Source: Candidatus Wolframiiraptor sinensis (GTDB taxonomy: Archaea > Thermoproteota > Nitrososphaeria_A > Caldarchaeales > Wolframiiraptoraceae). From it: a stretch of DNA of 64,000 nucleotides. The DNA is taken from contig JALNJX010000003.1 of the NCBI GenBank assembly GCA_023268255.1, positions 124,001-188,000 of the forward strand. The letters run 5' to 3'. Position 1 is the first letter of the stretch; each line of letters begins with the position of its first letter. Made by a program: the position numbers and the translations under genes. Positions 17,578 to 25,953 of the stretch are shown piece by piece. Below the pieces are notes generated by a model. The model did no database searches, was not told the DNA's origin, and saw only the letters and a list, made by a program, of their open reading frames with translations.

Positions 17578-18083
17578 GCTCGGAGGAGCTTAAGGTAACT
17601 ATAAGGTGTGGCGACATCGAGATGAGCTTCTCAGGACCTCCAGAAGCAGTTTACCACCAAATCATATCATTCATGGAGAAGGTTCTTCCAGCATACTCGC
17701 TCGCCAGAAAGATCGCGTTTAACATGGACTTGAAGGATCTCCTCGAAGCCTTCAGCAGCGTGTTCGCATACGATGCCCAGGAGGGCCTATTCTTCAAGAT
17801 AAGTTTAAGCCAGCTGAAATCCGTCTCGGACGCGATTCTCCTCCTCGCGTTGAGAAAGCACTTGGAGCATAAGCTCGGCAGGATCGAGGCGCCGAACATA
17901 AGCCCCGGAGAGCTCGAGGCGGCGCTAACAGCGAAGAAGAAGACGATAATGAATAATCTCACGAAGCTAGTTCAGATGGAGCTTCTCAGGAGGCTTGATC
18001 GCGGAGACTACGCTATAACTCCGCTCGGGATAAAATATCTGGCCGACAAGCTCTCGAAGGAGCTGATGAGCGGCCCCGAGTAG
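17574..18083 (+). CDS. Small beta-domain plus winged-helix protein, paralogue 3
   Basis: A 169-aa member of the same family. It keeps the N-terminal IRCGDIEMSFSGPPEAV unit, the ARKIA helix, and a C-terminal winged helix (ISPGELEAALTAKKKTIMNNLTKLVQMELLRRLDRGDYAITPLG). The last gene of the overlapping trio, it faces the convergent fourth paralogue 10 bp away. The three proteins could form hetero-oligomers, since they are cotranslated in equal dose; this is inference. Confidence 0.78.
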   Translation: MSSEELKVTIRCGDIEMSFSGPPEAVYHQIISFMEKVLPAYSLARKIAFNMDLKDLLEAFSSVFAYDAQEGLFFKISLSQLKSVSDAILLLALRKHLEHKLGRIEAPNISPGELEAALTAKKKTIMNNLTKLVQMELLRRLDRGDYAITPLGIKYLADKLSKELMSGPE

Positions 18084-18093
18084 CCTAATAAGA

Positions 18094-18525
18094 CTATCGT
18101 TGCTCCTGGATTGCCGGCGAAGGCTTCCGGTAAGCATAGCGCCTTGGAATGCCCTCCCTCACGAGCGCTTTCTCCCTCACTAAGTCGAGAAGGCTGTGCG
18201 CTATCGCCGTCGAATCATAATGATAGCCCTTCTTAGCCAGCTCCTGAACGACCTCCGAGAGGGTCCTGGGCTGATCGAACCAGCCCTCGCTGATAAGCCC
18301 CCTTATAAGCTCGGAGCACGTGGGCGCGGGCCTCCGCCGGGCCTTCTCGGGCTTGGCCATACTGGATCCCGCCAGCGCCTCATTAGCCCCGAGCTCGGGT
18401 AGAGCCGATCTTAGAGCCGCGACGGCGTTTCTCACAGCCTCCTCTATCTGGTCTGGAGGAGCCTCAACCCTAACCGTGGCGGGGCCTATCACGATCTCCA
18501 CCCTGATTTTGTTCTTCTCGCTCAT
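18094..18525 (-). CDS. Small beta-domain plus winged-helix protein, paralogue 4 (divergent from NurA)
   Basis: A 143-aa protein on the minus strand with the same layout: N-terminal beta unit (IRVEIVIGPATVRVEAPPDQIEEAV), a linker with basic residues, then a winged-helix-like C-terminal half (CSELIRGLISEGWFDQPRTLSEVVQELAKKGYHYDSTAIAHSLLDLVREKALVREG). Its ATG is 30 bp after a TTATAA box that it shares with NurA. A perfect 17-bp palindrome lies between that box and its start codon, where a repressor would act. Autoregulation by this protein is an attractive but unproven idea. Confidence 0.72.
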   Translation of the reverse strand: MSEKNKIRVEIVIGPATVRVEAPPDQIEEAVRNAVAALRSALPELGANEALAGSSMAKPEKARRRPAPTCSELIRGLISEGWFDQPRTLSEVVQELAKKGYHYDSTAIAHSLLDLVREKALVREGIPRRYAYRKPSPAIQEQR

Positions 18526-18533
18526 TTCCCATC

Positions 18534-18550
18534 TTGCTCAAGTTGAGCAA
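18534..18550. promoter_or_regulatory. Perfect 17-bp palindrome in divergent promoter (candidate operator)
   Basis: TTGCTCAA-G-TTGAGCAA: two perfect 8-bp arms around one central base. It lies 9-25 bp upstream of the ATG of winged-helix paralogue 4 and overlaps its expected transcription start. On the other side it is just upstream of the TATA box used by NurA. This placement suits a dimeric winged-helix regulator that represses one gene and may activate the other. Binding is inferred. Confidence 0.6.
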
Positions 18551-18558
18551 CATTTATA
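18549..18558. promoter_or_regulatory. Shared symmetrical TATA element
   Basis: AACATTTATAAG contains the self-complementary core TTATAA. It is 30 bp from the minus-strand paralogue 4 start and about 45 bp from the NurA ATG at 18597, so one element may serve both directions. Confidence 0.4.
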
Positions 18559-18596
18559 AGCACAGGATGAGGAGTAAAATCGGGGAAACCGGGGGC

Positions 18597-19631
18597 ATGA
18601 GCCAACTCGTTCAACCCACACTCAATGACCTCGAGACCATCTTTAAGTCTTTCCTGGAGATGGGGCGGAGAAGCCTGGGCCTTGTTAATGGAGCATACTC
18701 GACCGCGTTTGATGAGGAGGATCTTGCTCAAAATGAATGGGATTTGGGGCTTATTGAGCAGGCTGAGCAGATGGAGGTCTCGGCGATCAGCATACCCCTG
18801 GAAGGAGCCTTGAAGAGGCAGGTAGTGGCCATAGACACCTCATCGGTTGTTGTCGCGGTCGGGAGGGGTGGCATCATCCTGGGGGTGAGGGGGAGCATAG
18901 CCATCAGGAGCGCGCTCGGCCTGGAGATCCAGTGCATCGGCCCCTTCATCACATATCTAACCCCAGAGAATATCTCCAGTATCTTAGGCTCTATCCTCGG
19001 AGACCCGCCGCCGCTGGATCTCTCGAACTACCAGCTGGATGGTCACATTCAGAAGATTCTGGCCAGCCTACTAGAGAAAAGGCTCCAAGAGCACGTCGTC
19101 AAGCGATTCAGAGATAGCATAATACTCTTGGATGGATCGCTCTCAGCGGGCCCGCAGGACAATCCATTATGGCTCGTCTCCAGGATTCTGGAGGAGGCTG
19201 GGCCCAGGGGCAACGACATCCTAGCTTTCTCGAAGACCAGCATCCTCCAGTTTTGGGGCTCGATATTCACAGAGGATAGGCTTGACGTTAAGCCGCCCTA
19301 CATCATCGACATGACCTGGTTCATCAAGAAGCTTGAGCTGAGCGTCCGAGTCCTTGGAAGAACATTCCTCGCGAGGCTCAGCTCTGGGCTCAACGTCTAC
19401 AGGGTTGATGCGGCGACGTGTAGGAGGGTCGAGGAGGTTTTCGGAAGCCTCCTGAAAAGCGACCCGCTGATCTACGGGTATCCGGAGCTCCTGATATTAG
19501 CCCACGACTACTGCACCTTCACGAAGAGCGACGTGATAGCTATGCAGGCGATGCTAAGAAGGCTTGGAGCCGAGCTCTTCAGAGAAGGCTCGATACGGGA
19601 TATGCTCTTCAATCCGATCGACAGGAGGTGA
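18597..19631 (+). CDS. nurA: NurA 5'-3' nuclease
   Basis: A NurA-domain protein, 344 aa from ATG 18597 (an upstream in-frame ATG at 18567 lies too close to the TATA box). Motifs: VVAIDTSSVVVA near residue 80 (first catalytic Asp), SIILLDGSLSAGP (second Asp), and IIDMTWFIKKLE (third acidic site). NurA is the toroidal nuclease that pairs with HerA, and with Mre11-Rad50, to resect DNA ends. HerA begins 8 bp downstream, preceded by a strong ribosome-binding site, so the pair is a normal operon. The divergent winged-helix gene shares the promoter region. Confidence 0.9.
   Translation: MSQLVQPTLNDLETIFKSFLEMGRRSLGLVNGAYSTAFDEEDLAQNEWDLGLIEQAEQMEVSAISIPLEGALKRQVVAIDTSSVVVAVGRGGIILGVRGSIAIRSALGLEIQCIGPFITYLTPENISSILGSILGDPPPLDLSNYQLDGHIQKILASLLEKRLQEHVVKRFRDSIILLDGSLSAGPQDNPLWLVSRILEEAGPRGNDILAFSKTSILQFWGSIFTEDRLDVKPPYIIDMTWFIKKLELSVRVLGRTFLARLSSGLNVYRVDAATCRRVEEVFGSLLKSDPLIYGYPELLILAHDYCTFTKSDVIAMQAMLRRLGAELFREGSIRDMLFNPIDRR
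19624..19631 (+). promoter_or_regulatory. Strong ribosome-binding site for HerA
   Basis: GGAGGTGA overlaps the NurA stop codon and sits about 7 bases before GTG 19639. It decides the HerA start in favour of GTG 19639 over the longer open frame that reaches back into NurA. Confidence 0.65.
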
Positions 19632-19638
19632 TGAATGG

Positions 19639-21081
19639 GTGAAGATTCTCTCGAAGAGCGGAGACACGATCGAGCTCCTAGCCTCGCCTGATGAGGAGCC
19701 GCTTATCCGCGGAGACTATATACTAATAACTGATGGCGGTAAATCCCTCTTGGCCCAAGTGATAGATGCGGAGTACGCAGACGTCCCGGGCATTTTGGAG
19801 GACGTATTGAGGGAGCTCGCATCCGAGCAGCTCTCGATGAGGAACTTCGACCCATACGGCGTCGGCTCGATACTCCTCGATGTGAAGGACTCTCGGAGGA
19901 TAATAGCGAAGCTCCGCGGGGTGATTGTTGATGGGGTGCTGAGGAATGATGTGATCTGGCTTCCATCGAGGTTCAGCTCGAGGATAGAGAGGGCGTCCCC
20001 GGAGCTCATCTTCAAGCTCATGCGAACATGCGGCCGAAGGCGGATAATCATCGGGGAGTGCATGAGCGGCGTGGTCTCCGTGAGCGCGGAAGATCTGGAT
20101 GGCCGGCTGACGATAATCACGGGCAAGAAGGAGACGGGCAAATCCTATTTGACGAAGATCCTGATAACATCGCTGGCGGAGTACGGCGCCACTGTGGTGG
20201 TCTTCGACATAAACGGTGAATACCTCGGCCTATCAGAGACCATTAACGGCACTGCTAGCAGGATAGCCGACAAGCACATCATACTCTCCCCGGGAGAAAA
20301 CTTCAGGGTCTCGGTCAAGGATGCGGGCCTCAAGACCATGACTGACATCCTCCAGCACATCTTCGCGACGCCTGCAACCACGATAAGGGAGTTCATCAGG
20401 ATCTGGAGCCTCGTCGAGAAGAATGAAGGCGAGATCACGCTGAGGGGGCTTATAAGCGCCGTAGGGAGAATGCCGATGCACGAGTCCGTGAGGGAGGCCC
20501 TGATGAGCAGGCTTCTAAGCCTCAGCGAGACAGGCTTCTTCGACGACGATAACCCGACGGAAATCAAGGAGATATTGAACTCCGGGAGGGGCGGGGTAAT
20601 CGTGATAGACCTTTCGAGAAGCATACATCAGACGAAGAAGATTATCGTGGAGTACATGTTGAGCAAGCTTTCAAGCCTTCTGCGCGAGGGCGCGATAGAG
20701 CCCCTCTTCCTGGTGGCTGAGGAAGCCCACTTATACCTCAGAGAGACGTATTGGGATGATCTGGTCACGCGGATGAGGCATATAGGGATATTCCCGATAT
20801 TCGTCACGAATCAGCCGGACAGCATCCCCGAAACTGTGTACAGGCAGGCCGACAACATCTTCCTCTTTAACTTCACGAATGAGTCGGACTTGAACTACAT
20901 CTCGAAGGCCTCGAGAATAGATTCGGAAACCGTCAGGAGGATAGCTAGGATGCTTCCTCCGAGGCACTGCCTGATAATAGGCAGGATCGTTAACGATCTC
21001 CCGGTAGTTGTGAGGGTAAAGGAGGTCGAGCTGAAGACTATGGGGGAGACTAGGCTCCTATTCGGAAGCAGGCGCGCGTGA
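19639..21081 (+). CDS. herA: HerA bipolar DNA helicase/translocase
   Basis: A 480-aa HerA/FtsK-type ATPase. An N-terminal HAS-barrel-like region (VKILSKSGDTIELL..) is followed by Walker A ITGKKETGKSYLTK (GxxxxGKS), Walker B LFLVAEEAHLYL with the expected Glu pair, and FVTNQPDSIPETVYRQADNIFLF, the sensor region of HerA proteins. HerA forms a hexamer that drives NurA in end resection for recombination. The start is GTG 19639 after GGAGGTGA. The 3' end is followed within about 120 bp by CdvB, which has its own TATA-like box. Confidence 0.93.
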   Translation: MKILSKSGDTIELLASPDEEPLIRGDYILITDGGKSLLAQVIDAEYADVPGILEDVLRELASEQLSMRNFDPYGVGSILLDVKDSRRIIAKLRGVIVDGVLRNDVIWLPSRFSSRIERASPELIFKLMRTCGRRRIIIGECMSGVVSVSAEDLDGRLTIITGKKETGKSYLTKILITSLAEYGATVVVFDINGEYLGLSETINGTASRIADKHIILSPGENFRVSVKDAGLKTMTDILQHIFATPATTIREFIRIWSLVEKNEGEITLRGLISAVGRMPMHESVREALMSRLLSLSETGFFDDDNPTEIKEILNSGRGGVIVIDLSRSIHQTKKIIVEYMLSKLSSLLREGAIEPLFLVAEEAHLYLRETYWDDLVTRMRHIGIFPIFVTNQPDSIPETVYRQADNIFLFNFTNESDLNYISKASRIDSETVRRIARMLPPRHCLIIGRIVNDLPVVVRVKEVELKTMGETRLLFGSRRA

Positions 21082-21166
21082 TCCTCTCGTGGCCAAATCC
21101 AGAGCATGTGGACAGTATTTCTCCAAGAATCCCACGAGCATCACGTTGCGCCCCATTTTTCCAAAA

Positions 21167-21175
21167 TACTTTAAG
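21167..21175 (+). promoter_or_regulatory. TATA box of CdvB
   Basis: TACTTTAAG centred about 33 bp before ATG 21204. It supports that ATG as the true CdvB start and a separate transcript from HerA. Confidence 0.5.
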
Positions 21176-21203
21176 AGGCCGGAAGCCCGAGAGCAGCTTG
21201 CTC

Positions 21204-21944
21204 ATGCAAATGCTTGGCGGAAGCGGTTCCGGAGAAGATCCATTCATTAATGAGGAAGCTAGAGAGGAGATTAGGCGCAATCTCGAGCAATCTCTCAATA
21301 AGCTCAATGCGCAGATTCTCAGGCTGGAGTCCAAGTATCGGGAGCTATTGTCGAGGAGCAAGGAGTACTTCGAGCAGGTCGTGGACGCCATGGAGTCCGG
21401 GGACGAGGAAAGAGCATCAATATACGCTGAGGAAATAGCGGAACTGAGGAGGCTCGCCAAGATGGTTAGGAGATCGCAGCTGATGCTGGAGCAGGTGAAG
21501 CTCAGGCTTGAGACGGTAGTCGAGGTAAGCGACCTCATAGGATTGGTCGTTCCACTGCTCTCGCTCATCGCGGAGGTGGAGGACGAGATCGTGGGAGTAG
21601 CCCCGGAGGCTGCCAAGAACCTCCATGAGCTCGCCTGCTATATCGAGGATTTCACGAGCTCGAATATAGCCAGCCCGGTGGAATTGGGCTCCCATGAGGT
21701 GAGCGAGGACGCGGAGAAGATTCTCGAGGAGGCTAGAAAGATCGCGGCGGAGCGCGTCGAGAAAGCCTTCCCGGATGCTCCGCAGCTCTCCGAGGTGGAA
21801 CAGCTGGTCTACTCCTATCTCTCGAAGGCGGGCTCCGAGATAAACCTGAGGAAGTGCGCGGAGGATCTCGGGATAGACGTTAAGCAGGTTAAGGAGATCT
21901 TGATGAAGCTGGAGGAGAAGGGGCTGATAGAGCTCGTGGACTAG
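21204..21944 (+). CDS. cdvB: CdvB, ESCRT-III-like division protein
   Basis: A 246-aa Snf7/ESCRT-III-like protein from ATG 21204. It is a charged coiled-coil protein for about 170 residues (REEIRRNLEQSLNKLNAQILRLE onward), with a short hydrophobic LIGLVVPLLSLI segment. A Pro-containing FPDAPQLSEV near residue 190 resembles the MIM2 motif that binds the MIT domain of CdvC. The last 50 residues (LVYSYLSKAGSEINLRKCAEDLGI...LMKLEEKGLIELVD) form the winged helix that in Sulfolobus CdvB contacts CdvA. CdvB polymers constrict the membrane in cell division. The gene converges on CdvC with a 4-bp overlap. Confidence 0.88.
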   Translation: MQMLGGSGSGEDPFINEEAREEIRRNLEQSLNKLNAQILRLESKYRELLSRSKEYFEQVVDAMESGDEERASIYAEEIAELRRLAKMVRRSQLMLEQVKLRLETVVEVSDLIGLVVPLLSLIAEVEDEIVGVAPEAAKNLHELACYIEDFTSSNIASPVELGSHEVSEDAEKILEEARKIAAERVEKAFPDAPQLSEVEQLVYSYLSKAGSEINLRKCAEDLGIDVKQVKEILMKLEEKGLIELVD

Positions 21945-23068
21945 ACTGCTCCAAATTTCTCGTACCACTCGAGCATCCTCTCTATGCTCTTCGGGTCGAC
22001 GCTCGGCTTCCTGCTTCTAATGACCTCCAAGAAGTCCTCCATCGTTATCTTTCTCAGCTCATCTCCTCCCTGCTCGAAGAACTCGCTGACGATTCTCGTC
22101 TGAACCTCCACGCATATTGAGTATATGTCGGCGGCAGAGTATCCCTCGGTTATCCTGGCGAGCTCCGCGAAGTCCACGTTATCGAGATTGAGCTTCCCCG
22201 CATAGTACTGGAATAGCTTGAGCCTCGCCTCGTAGTTCGGCAGCCCTATGTAGATCCTTTTCTGGAACCTCCTTATGAAGGGCTCATCGAGGAGCCAGGG
22301 CTTATTTGTCGCGGCCAAGATGTAGATCAGGCTCTTCCTCCCCTTATCCAGCAAGCCATCCATCTCTTTTATCAGCTGATTTCTCGCCCTCGCTTCTCCG
22401 CCGACCTCATTCAGCCTCATGGCTGCCAGAGAATCAACCTCGTCTATGAAGATTATAACGGGCTTCCCCGAGGACTCGTACTTCCTCGCGGCATTAAAGA
22501 TCTTCGCGATGTTTCTTTCGGATTCGCCGAGCCACTTAGACATTATCAGCGATGCATCCACGTGCATGAATACGGCGTCTATCTCGTTCGCGACCGCGGC
22601 GGCGATCATGGTCTTACCGCAGCCCGGCGGGCCGAATAACAGGATTCCCCGGGGCCACCCGAGCGGGAAGAGGTCAGGCCTCTTCATCGGGTAGATTATG
22701 CTCTCGAGAATCGCCTTCTTCGCCTGCTCCAAGCCTATCACGTCATCCCACTTTATGGGCGGCGGATTCTGGATTACGAAGCTATCATCGGCCTCGACCT
22801 GCTCATCGATCCTGCCGCCAACCGAGATCTTCTCGCTCAGCGCCTCCACCCTGCGCCTGTACTGTGCCTGCTTCTCCTCGTATATCCTCCTCATGACGGG
22901 ATCTTCTGTGAGCTCTATGAGCTTCTCTAGGAGGGCTATCACCTCACGATACCGCTTCGCGGCCTCCTCCCTCATCCCGATCTTATCGTATTTGACGGCA
23001 GCTCGAGCCTTCTCAGCCGCAAGCCTCTCAAGCTCCTTCATATCCTCGAGCCTCTTCCCGGGAAACAA
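21941..23068 (-). CDS. cdvC: CdvC, Vps4-like AAA ATPase with MIT domain
   Basis: A 375-aa protein. Residues 10-85 form a three-helix MIT domain (LERLAAEKARAAVKYDKIGM...). The AAA domain has Walker A GPPGCGKT near 147, Walker B IIFIDEVDSLA, and ATNKPWLLDEPFIRRF (sensor 1 and Arg finger region). It matches Vps4/CdvC, which disassembles ESCRT-III polymers during archaeal division. It converges on CdvB. The open frame begins at TTG 23068; ATG 23041, about 36 bp after a TTTTAT box, is an equally good start that loses nine residues. Confidence 0.93.
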   Translation of the reverse strand: MFPGKRLEDMKELERLAAEKARAAVKYDKIGMREEAAKRYREVIALLEKLIELTEDPVMRRIYEEKQAQYRRRVEALSEKISVGGRIDEQVEADDSFVIQNPPPIKWDDVIGLEQAKKAILESIIYPMKRPDLFPLGWPRGILLFGPPGCGKTMIAAAVANEIDAVFMHVDASLIMSKWLGESERNIAKIFNAARKYESSGKPVIIFIDEVDSLAAMRLNEVGGEARARNQLIKEMDGLLDKGRKSLIYILAATNKPWLLDEPFIRRFQKRIYIGLPNYEARLKLFQYYAGKLNLDNVDFAELARITEGYSAADIYSICVEVQTRIVSEFFEQGGDELRKITMEDFLEVIRSRKPSVDPKSIERMLEWYEKFGAV

Positions 23069-23152
23069 TAGGCATAAAATCTATGCTTGGAAATGCGGAT
23101 CGCGGAATACGCACTCATAGCTTATAGGAATACGCCGATAACGTGCAGGGGC

Positions 23153-23623
23153 TCATGGGTCTTCTTTAACGCTGTGGACGGCGACGCACGTGAGGGTTCT
23201 CGCCACCCCGTGCATCCCCCTAATCTTATCTATGACGAGATCTCCTATCTCCTTGATCGAGGAGCCTCTCACCTTAAGCAGTATATCCCATTCCCCGGTT
23301 ATCAGATGCACCTCCTCGACATTATCAAGCATCGCGATCTCCTGGGCTAGGGCTTTCTGGGAGATCTCGGAGCCAGGCATGAATGAGACGAGGACGAATG
23401 CGAGGGTGCCTTTGCCGAGCTTAGCTTTATCAAGCTTCACCGTGAAACCCTTTATCACGCCCATCTTCCTAAGCCTGTTAATCCTATCCTGGACGGTTGT
23501 CCTCGGCATGCCGAGGGACTCGGCGAGCTCTCTCAAGCTCCTAGAGGAATCAAGTTCGAGCTCCCTCAGAATGAGTAGATCCCTTTCATCGAGCTTCTCC
23601 ATGATCTTGCCGGCCTTCCTCAT
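23153..23623 (-). CDS. Lrp/AsnC-family transcription regulator
   Basis: A 156-aa Lrp-type regulator from ATG 23623, with a TATA-like GTCTTAAAC 32 bp upstream; a longer reading frame exists but exceeds the family length. The N-terminal helix-turn-helix is LDERDLLILRELELDSSRSLRELAESLGM plus recognition helix RTTVQDRINRLRKMGVIKGF. The C-terminal RAM domain (TLAFVLVSFMPGSEI...VEEVHLITGEWDILLKV) would bind an effector, often an amino acid. Targets unknown. It diverges from the mevalonate-entry operon and could sense acetyl-CoA supply or amino acids. Confidence 0.9.
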   Translation of the reverse strand: MRKAGKIMEKLDERDLLILRELELDSSRSLRELAESLGMPRTTVQDRINRLRKMGVIKGFTVKLDKAKLGKGTLAFVLVSFMPGSEISQKALAQEIAMLDNVEEVHLITGEWDILLKVRGSSIKEIGDLVIDKIRGMHGVARTLTCVAVHSVKEDP

Positions 23624-23693
23624 CCAATCCCAGGCTAGGAGGACTTGATGTTTAAGACTTCTTCTTACGTTAATCGACGAACCACTCCTCGAC

Positions 23694-23705
23694 AATATTT
23701 AAAAG
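23694..23705 (+). promoter_or_regulatory. TATA box of the HMG-CoA synthase operon
   Basis: AATATTTAAAAG, centred about 35 bp before ATG 23734. A purine-rich CAGAGGAAT precedes the start codon. Confidence 0.55.
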
Positions 23706-23733
23706 GGAGAAGCCGGAAAAGGCTCAGAGGAAT

Positions 23734-24783
23734 ATGGTCAAGCTGGGCGATGTAGCAATACATGGTTATGGAGGCTATATCCCGAGATACAGGATAAAGG
23801 CGGAGGAGATAGGCAGGATCTGGGGGCAGGATAAGTCCGGGTTTCCAGTCACGGAGAAGACCGTGGCAGGAATCGATGAAGACGCCGCGACCATGGCCGT
23901 CGAAGCAGCTAGAACTGCCCTCAGGAGAGCCGGGATAGACCCGAGGAAAATAGGCGCGATCTATGTTGGAAGCGAGTCGAAGCCCTACGCGGTCAAGCCC
24001 ACCGGAACTATCGTAGCTGAGGCCATCGGCGCCACACCCACGAAGCTCGCCGCAGACCTCGAATTTGCCTGCAAAGCCGGTAGCGAGGCGATAGCGATAA
24101 TAGCGGGCCTAGTGCGCTCGGGCCAGATAGAATACGGCTTAGCGATCGGAGCTGATGCTGCCCAGGGGCGGCCTGGCGATGCGCTGGAATATACTGCGGC
24201 AAGCGGGGCCGCGGCATTCATCATCGGAAAGCCGGATCACGGGGCTGTTGCGGAGATTGAGGCTTGGAGCGGCTACGCGACTGATACCCCGGATTTCTGG
24301 AGAAGGCCCTCCGACAAGTATCCGATGCATACGGCGAGGTTCACCGGCGAGCCGGCATACTTCAAGCACATAATCGGCGCTGTGAAATCGCTCCTTGAGA
24401 ATGATGGCTACTCCCTCAGCGAGATCGACTACTTTGTTTTTCATCAGCCTAACGTGAAGTTCCCGCTTGCTGTCGCGAAGTATCTTAAGGTTGGCCAGGA
24501 AAAGGTTTCCCCAGGGCTCATAGCGAACCTCGTTGGGAACACTTACAGCGCCTGCTCGCTGCTGGGCCTGGTAAATGTCCTAGATCAGGCTCAGCCCGGC
24601 CAAAGAATACTTCTAGCATCATATGGCTCGGGAGCCGGCAGCGATGCTTTCGTGATCAGGGTTCTCGACGGCATCTTGGAGAAGAGGGATTTAGCCCCAA
24701 GACTCGCCGAGCTCATCGAGGACAAGATCTACGTGGATTACTCGACATACTTGAAGCTGAGGGATGAGATTCTCATGAGGTGA
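23734..24783 (+). CDS. Hydroxymethylglutaryl-CoA synthase
   Basis: A 349-aa thiolase-fold enzyme. The catalytic triad of archaeal HMG-CoA synthase is visible: Glu81 in GSESKPYAVKP, Cys113 in LEFACKAG, and a His near residue 237 in VFHQPN. It condenses acetyl-CoA with acetoacetyl-CoA to HMG-CoA, the entry to the mevalonate route to isoprenoid lipids. In methanogens this enzyme forms a complex with an acetoacetyl-CoA thiolase and a DUF35 scaffold that channels the intermediate; the next two genes are exactly those partners. The length matches archaeal members, which are shorter than eukaryotic ones. Confidence 0.95.
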   Translation: MVKLGDVAIHGYGGYIPRYRIKAEEIGRIWGQDKSGFPVTEKTVAGIDEDAATMAVEAARTALRRAGIDPRKIGAIYVGSESKPYAVKPTGTIVAEAIGATPTKLAADLEFACKAGSEAIAIIAGLVRSGQIEYGLAIGADAAQGRPGDALEYTAASGAAAFIIGKPDHGAVAEIEAWSGYATDTPDFWRRPSDKYPMHTARFTGEPAYFKHIIGAVKSLLENDGYSLSEIDYFVFHQPNVKFPLAVAKYLKVGQEKVSPGLIANLVGNTYSACSLLGLVNVLDQAQPGQRILLASYGSGAGSDAFVIRVLDGILEKRDLAPRLAELIEDKIYVDYSTYLKLRDEILMR

Positions 24784-24790
24784 GCTGGCG

Positions 24791-25939
24791 ATGGCCGGAG
24801 TATACGTCGCGGGAGTGGGCTTCACGAAGATCGCGGAGCACTGGGATAGGGATCTTGAGCACCTCATGGTCGAGGCAGCCAATAAGGCCATGGAGGACGC
24901 GGGCGTCTCCAGCGTAAACGCGATCTACGTTGGATGCGCCTTAAGTGAACCTCTACAAGACCAGATGAATCTGGGCGCATTAATGGCTGAGTGCGCTGGG
25001 CTCGTCGGCGCGCCGGCGCTCAGGATGGAGGCGGCTGAAGCCTCCGGGGCCGCGGCGCTCTATGCTGGGTTCTGTGATGTCGCCTCGGGCAGATCCGAGG
25101 CCGTTTTAGTGGTCGGGGGAGAGAAGCTCTCCGACGGCCTCTCGGATGAGGTTTCCTCGGGGATGATGATGATGAGCGGGAGAAGCTGGTATGAGGGCTT
25201 CATGGGGGCGGACTTCTACGCGCTGAACGCCCTGCTCTACAGGCTCTACTCGAAGAGATATGGCGAGGAGGGCATACCATTCTTCCCAGTGATAAGCCAC
25301 GAGCACGCCGAGGGGGTCCCCCACGCCCAATACCCATTCAAGATAAGCCTAGATCGGGTCTTGGAATCGCCCTTCATCGCTGATCCGCTTAGAATGCTCG
25401 AGGTGAGCGGCATAGGGGATGGCGCCGCCGCGGTGATTCTCGTGAACGAGGATCTAGCGCGCAGGCTAAGCTCCCCCAAAGCCAGAATCTACATCTCCTC
25501 CGCGACGGACTACGTGAACCCATTCGATAGAGAGGATCCGCTCAGGCTACAATCGGTTTTACTGGCGGTGAACAAGGTCCTAGAGCAAGCTGGGGTCAGC
25601 AGAAGCGAGATAAACATGATCGAGCTCCATGATGCCACATCCATATTGGCCGCGCTCTGCCTGGAGTCCGGTGGATTCTCGCCGCCCGGCGAGGCCGGCA
25701 AGCTGGCCATGAAGGGCGAGTTCGGCCTCAACGGGCGCCTTCCATGTAACACCTTTGGGGGCCTTAAGGCGCGCGGGCACCCATTCGGCGCGACGGCATT
25801 ATACCAGGTAGCGGAGATCTATCTCCAGCTGGCCGAGCGCGCTGGAAAGAATCAGCTCGATAATCCGAGGGTAGGGCTGACATTGTCCTTGAGCGGCGTT
25901 GGCGCGGCGGCATTTGCAAGTCTGCTCAAGAAAGAGTAA
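24791..25939 (+). CDS. Acetoacetyl-CoA thiolase (SCP2-type, archaeal HMGS partner)
   Basis: A 382-aa thiolase. The N-terminal VAGVGFTKIAEHWDRDLEHLM and the C-terminal NTFGGLKARGHPFGATALYQVAE match thiolases of the SCP2-like archaeal group; the GHPFGATA His and a GVGAAAF motif are present. It condenses two acetyl-CoA molecules; the product is handed to HMG-CoA synthase through the shared DUF35 platform. It starts 7 bp after the synthase gene. The canonical active-site Cys context is less obvious than in FadA-type thiolases, as is common in this group. Confidence 0.92.
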   Translation: MAGVYVAGVGFTKIAEHWDRDLEHLMVEAANKAMEDAGVSSVNAIYVGCALSEPLQDQMNLGALMAECAGLVGAPALRMEAAEASGAAALYAGFCDVASGRSEAVLVVGGEKLSDGLSDEVSSGMMMMSGRSWYEGFMGADFYALNALLYRLYSKRYGEEGIPFFPVISHEHAEGVPHAQYPFKISLDRVLESPFIADPLRMLEVSGIGDGAAAVILVNEDLARRLSSPKARIYISSATDYVNPFDREDPLRLQSVLLAVNKVLEQAGVSRSEINMIELHDATSILAALCLESGGFSPPGEAGKLAMKGEFGLNGRLPCNTFGGLKARGHPFGATALYQVAEIYLQLAERAGKNQLDNPRVGLTLSLSGVGAAAFASLLKKE

Positions 25940-25953
25940 GGGGTGATGAGAAG

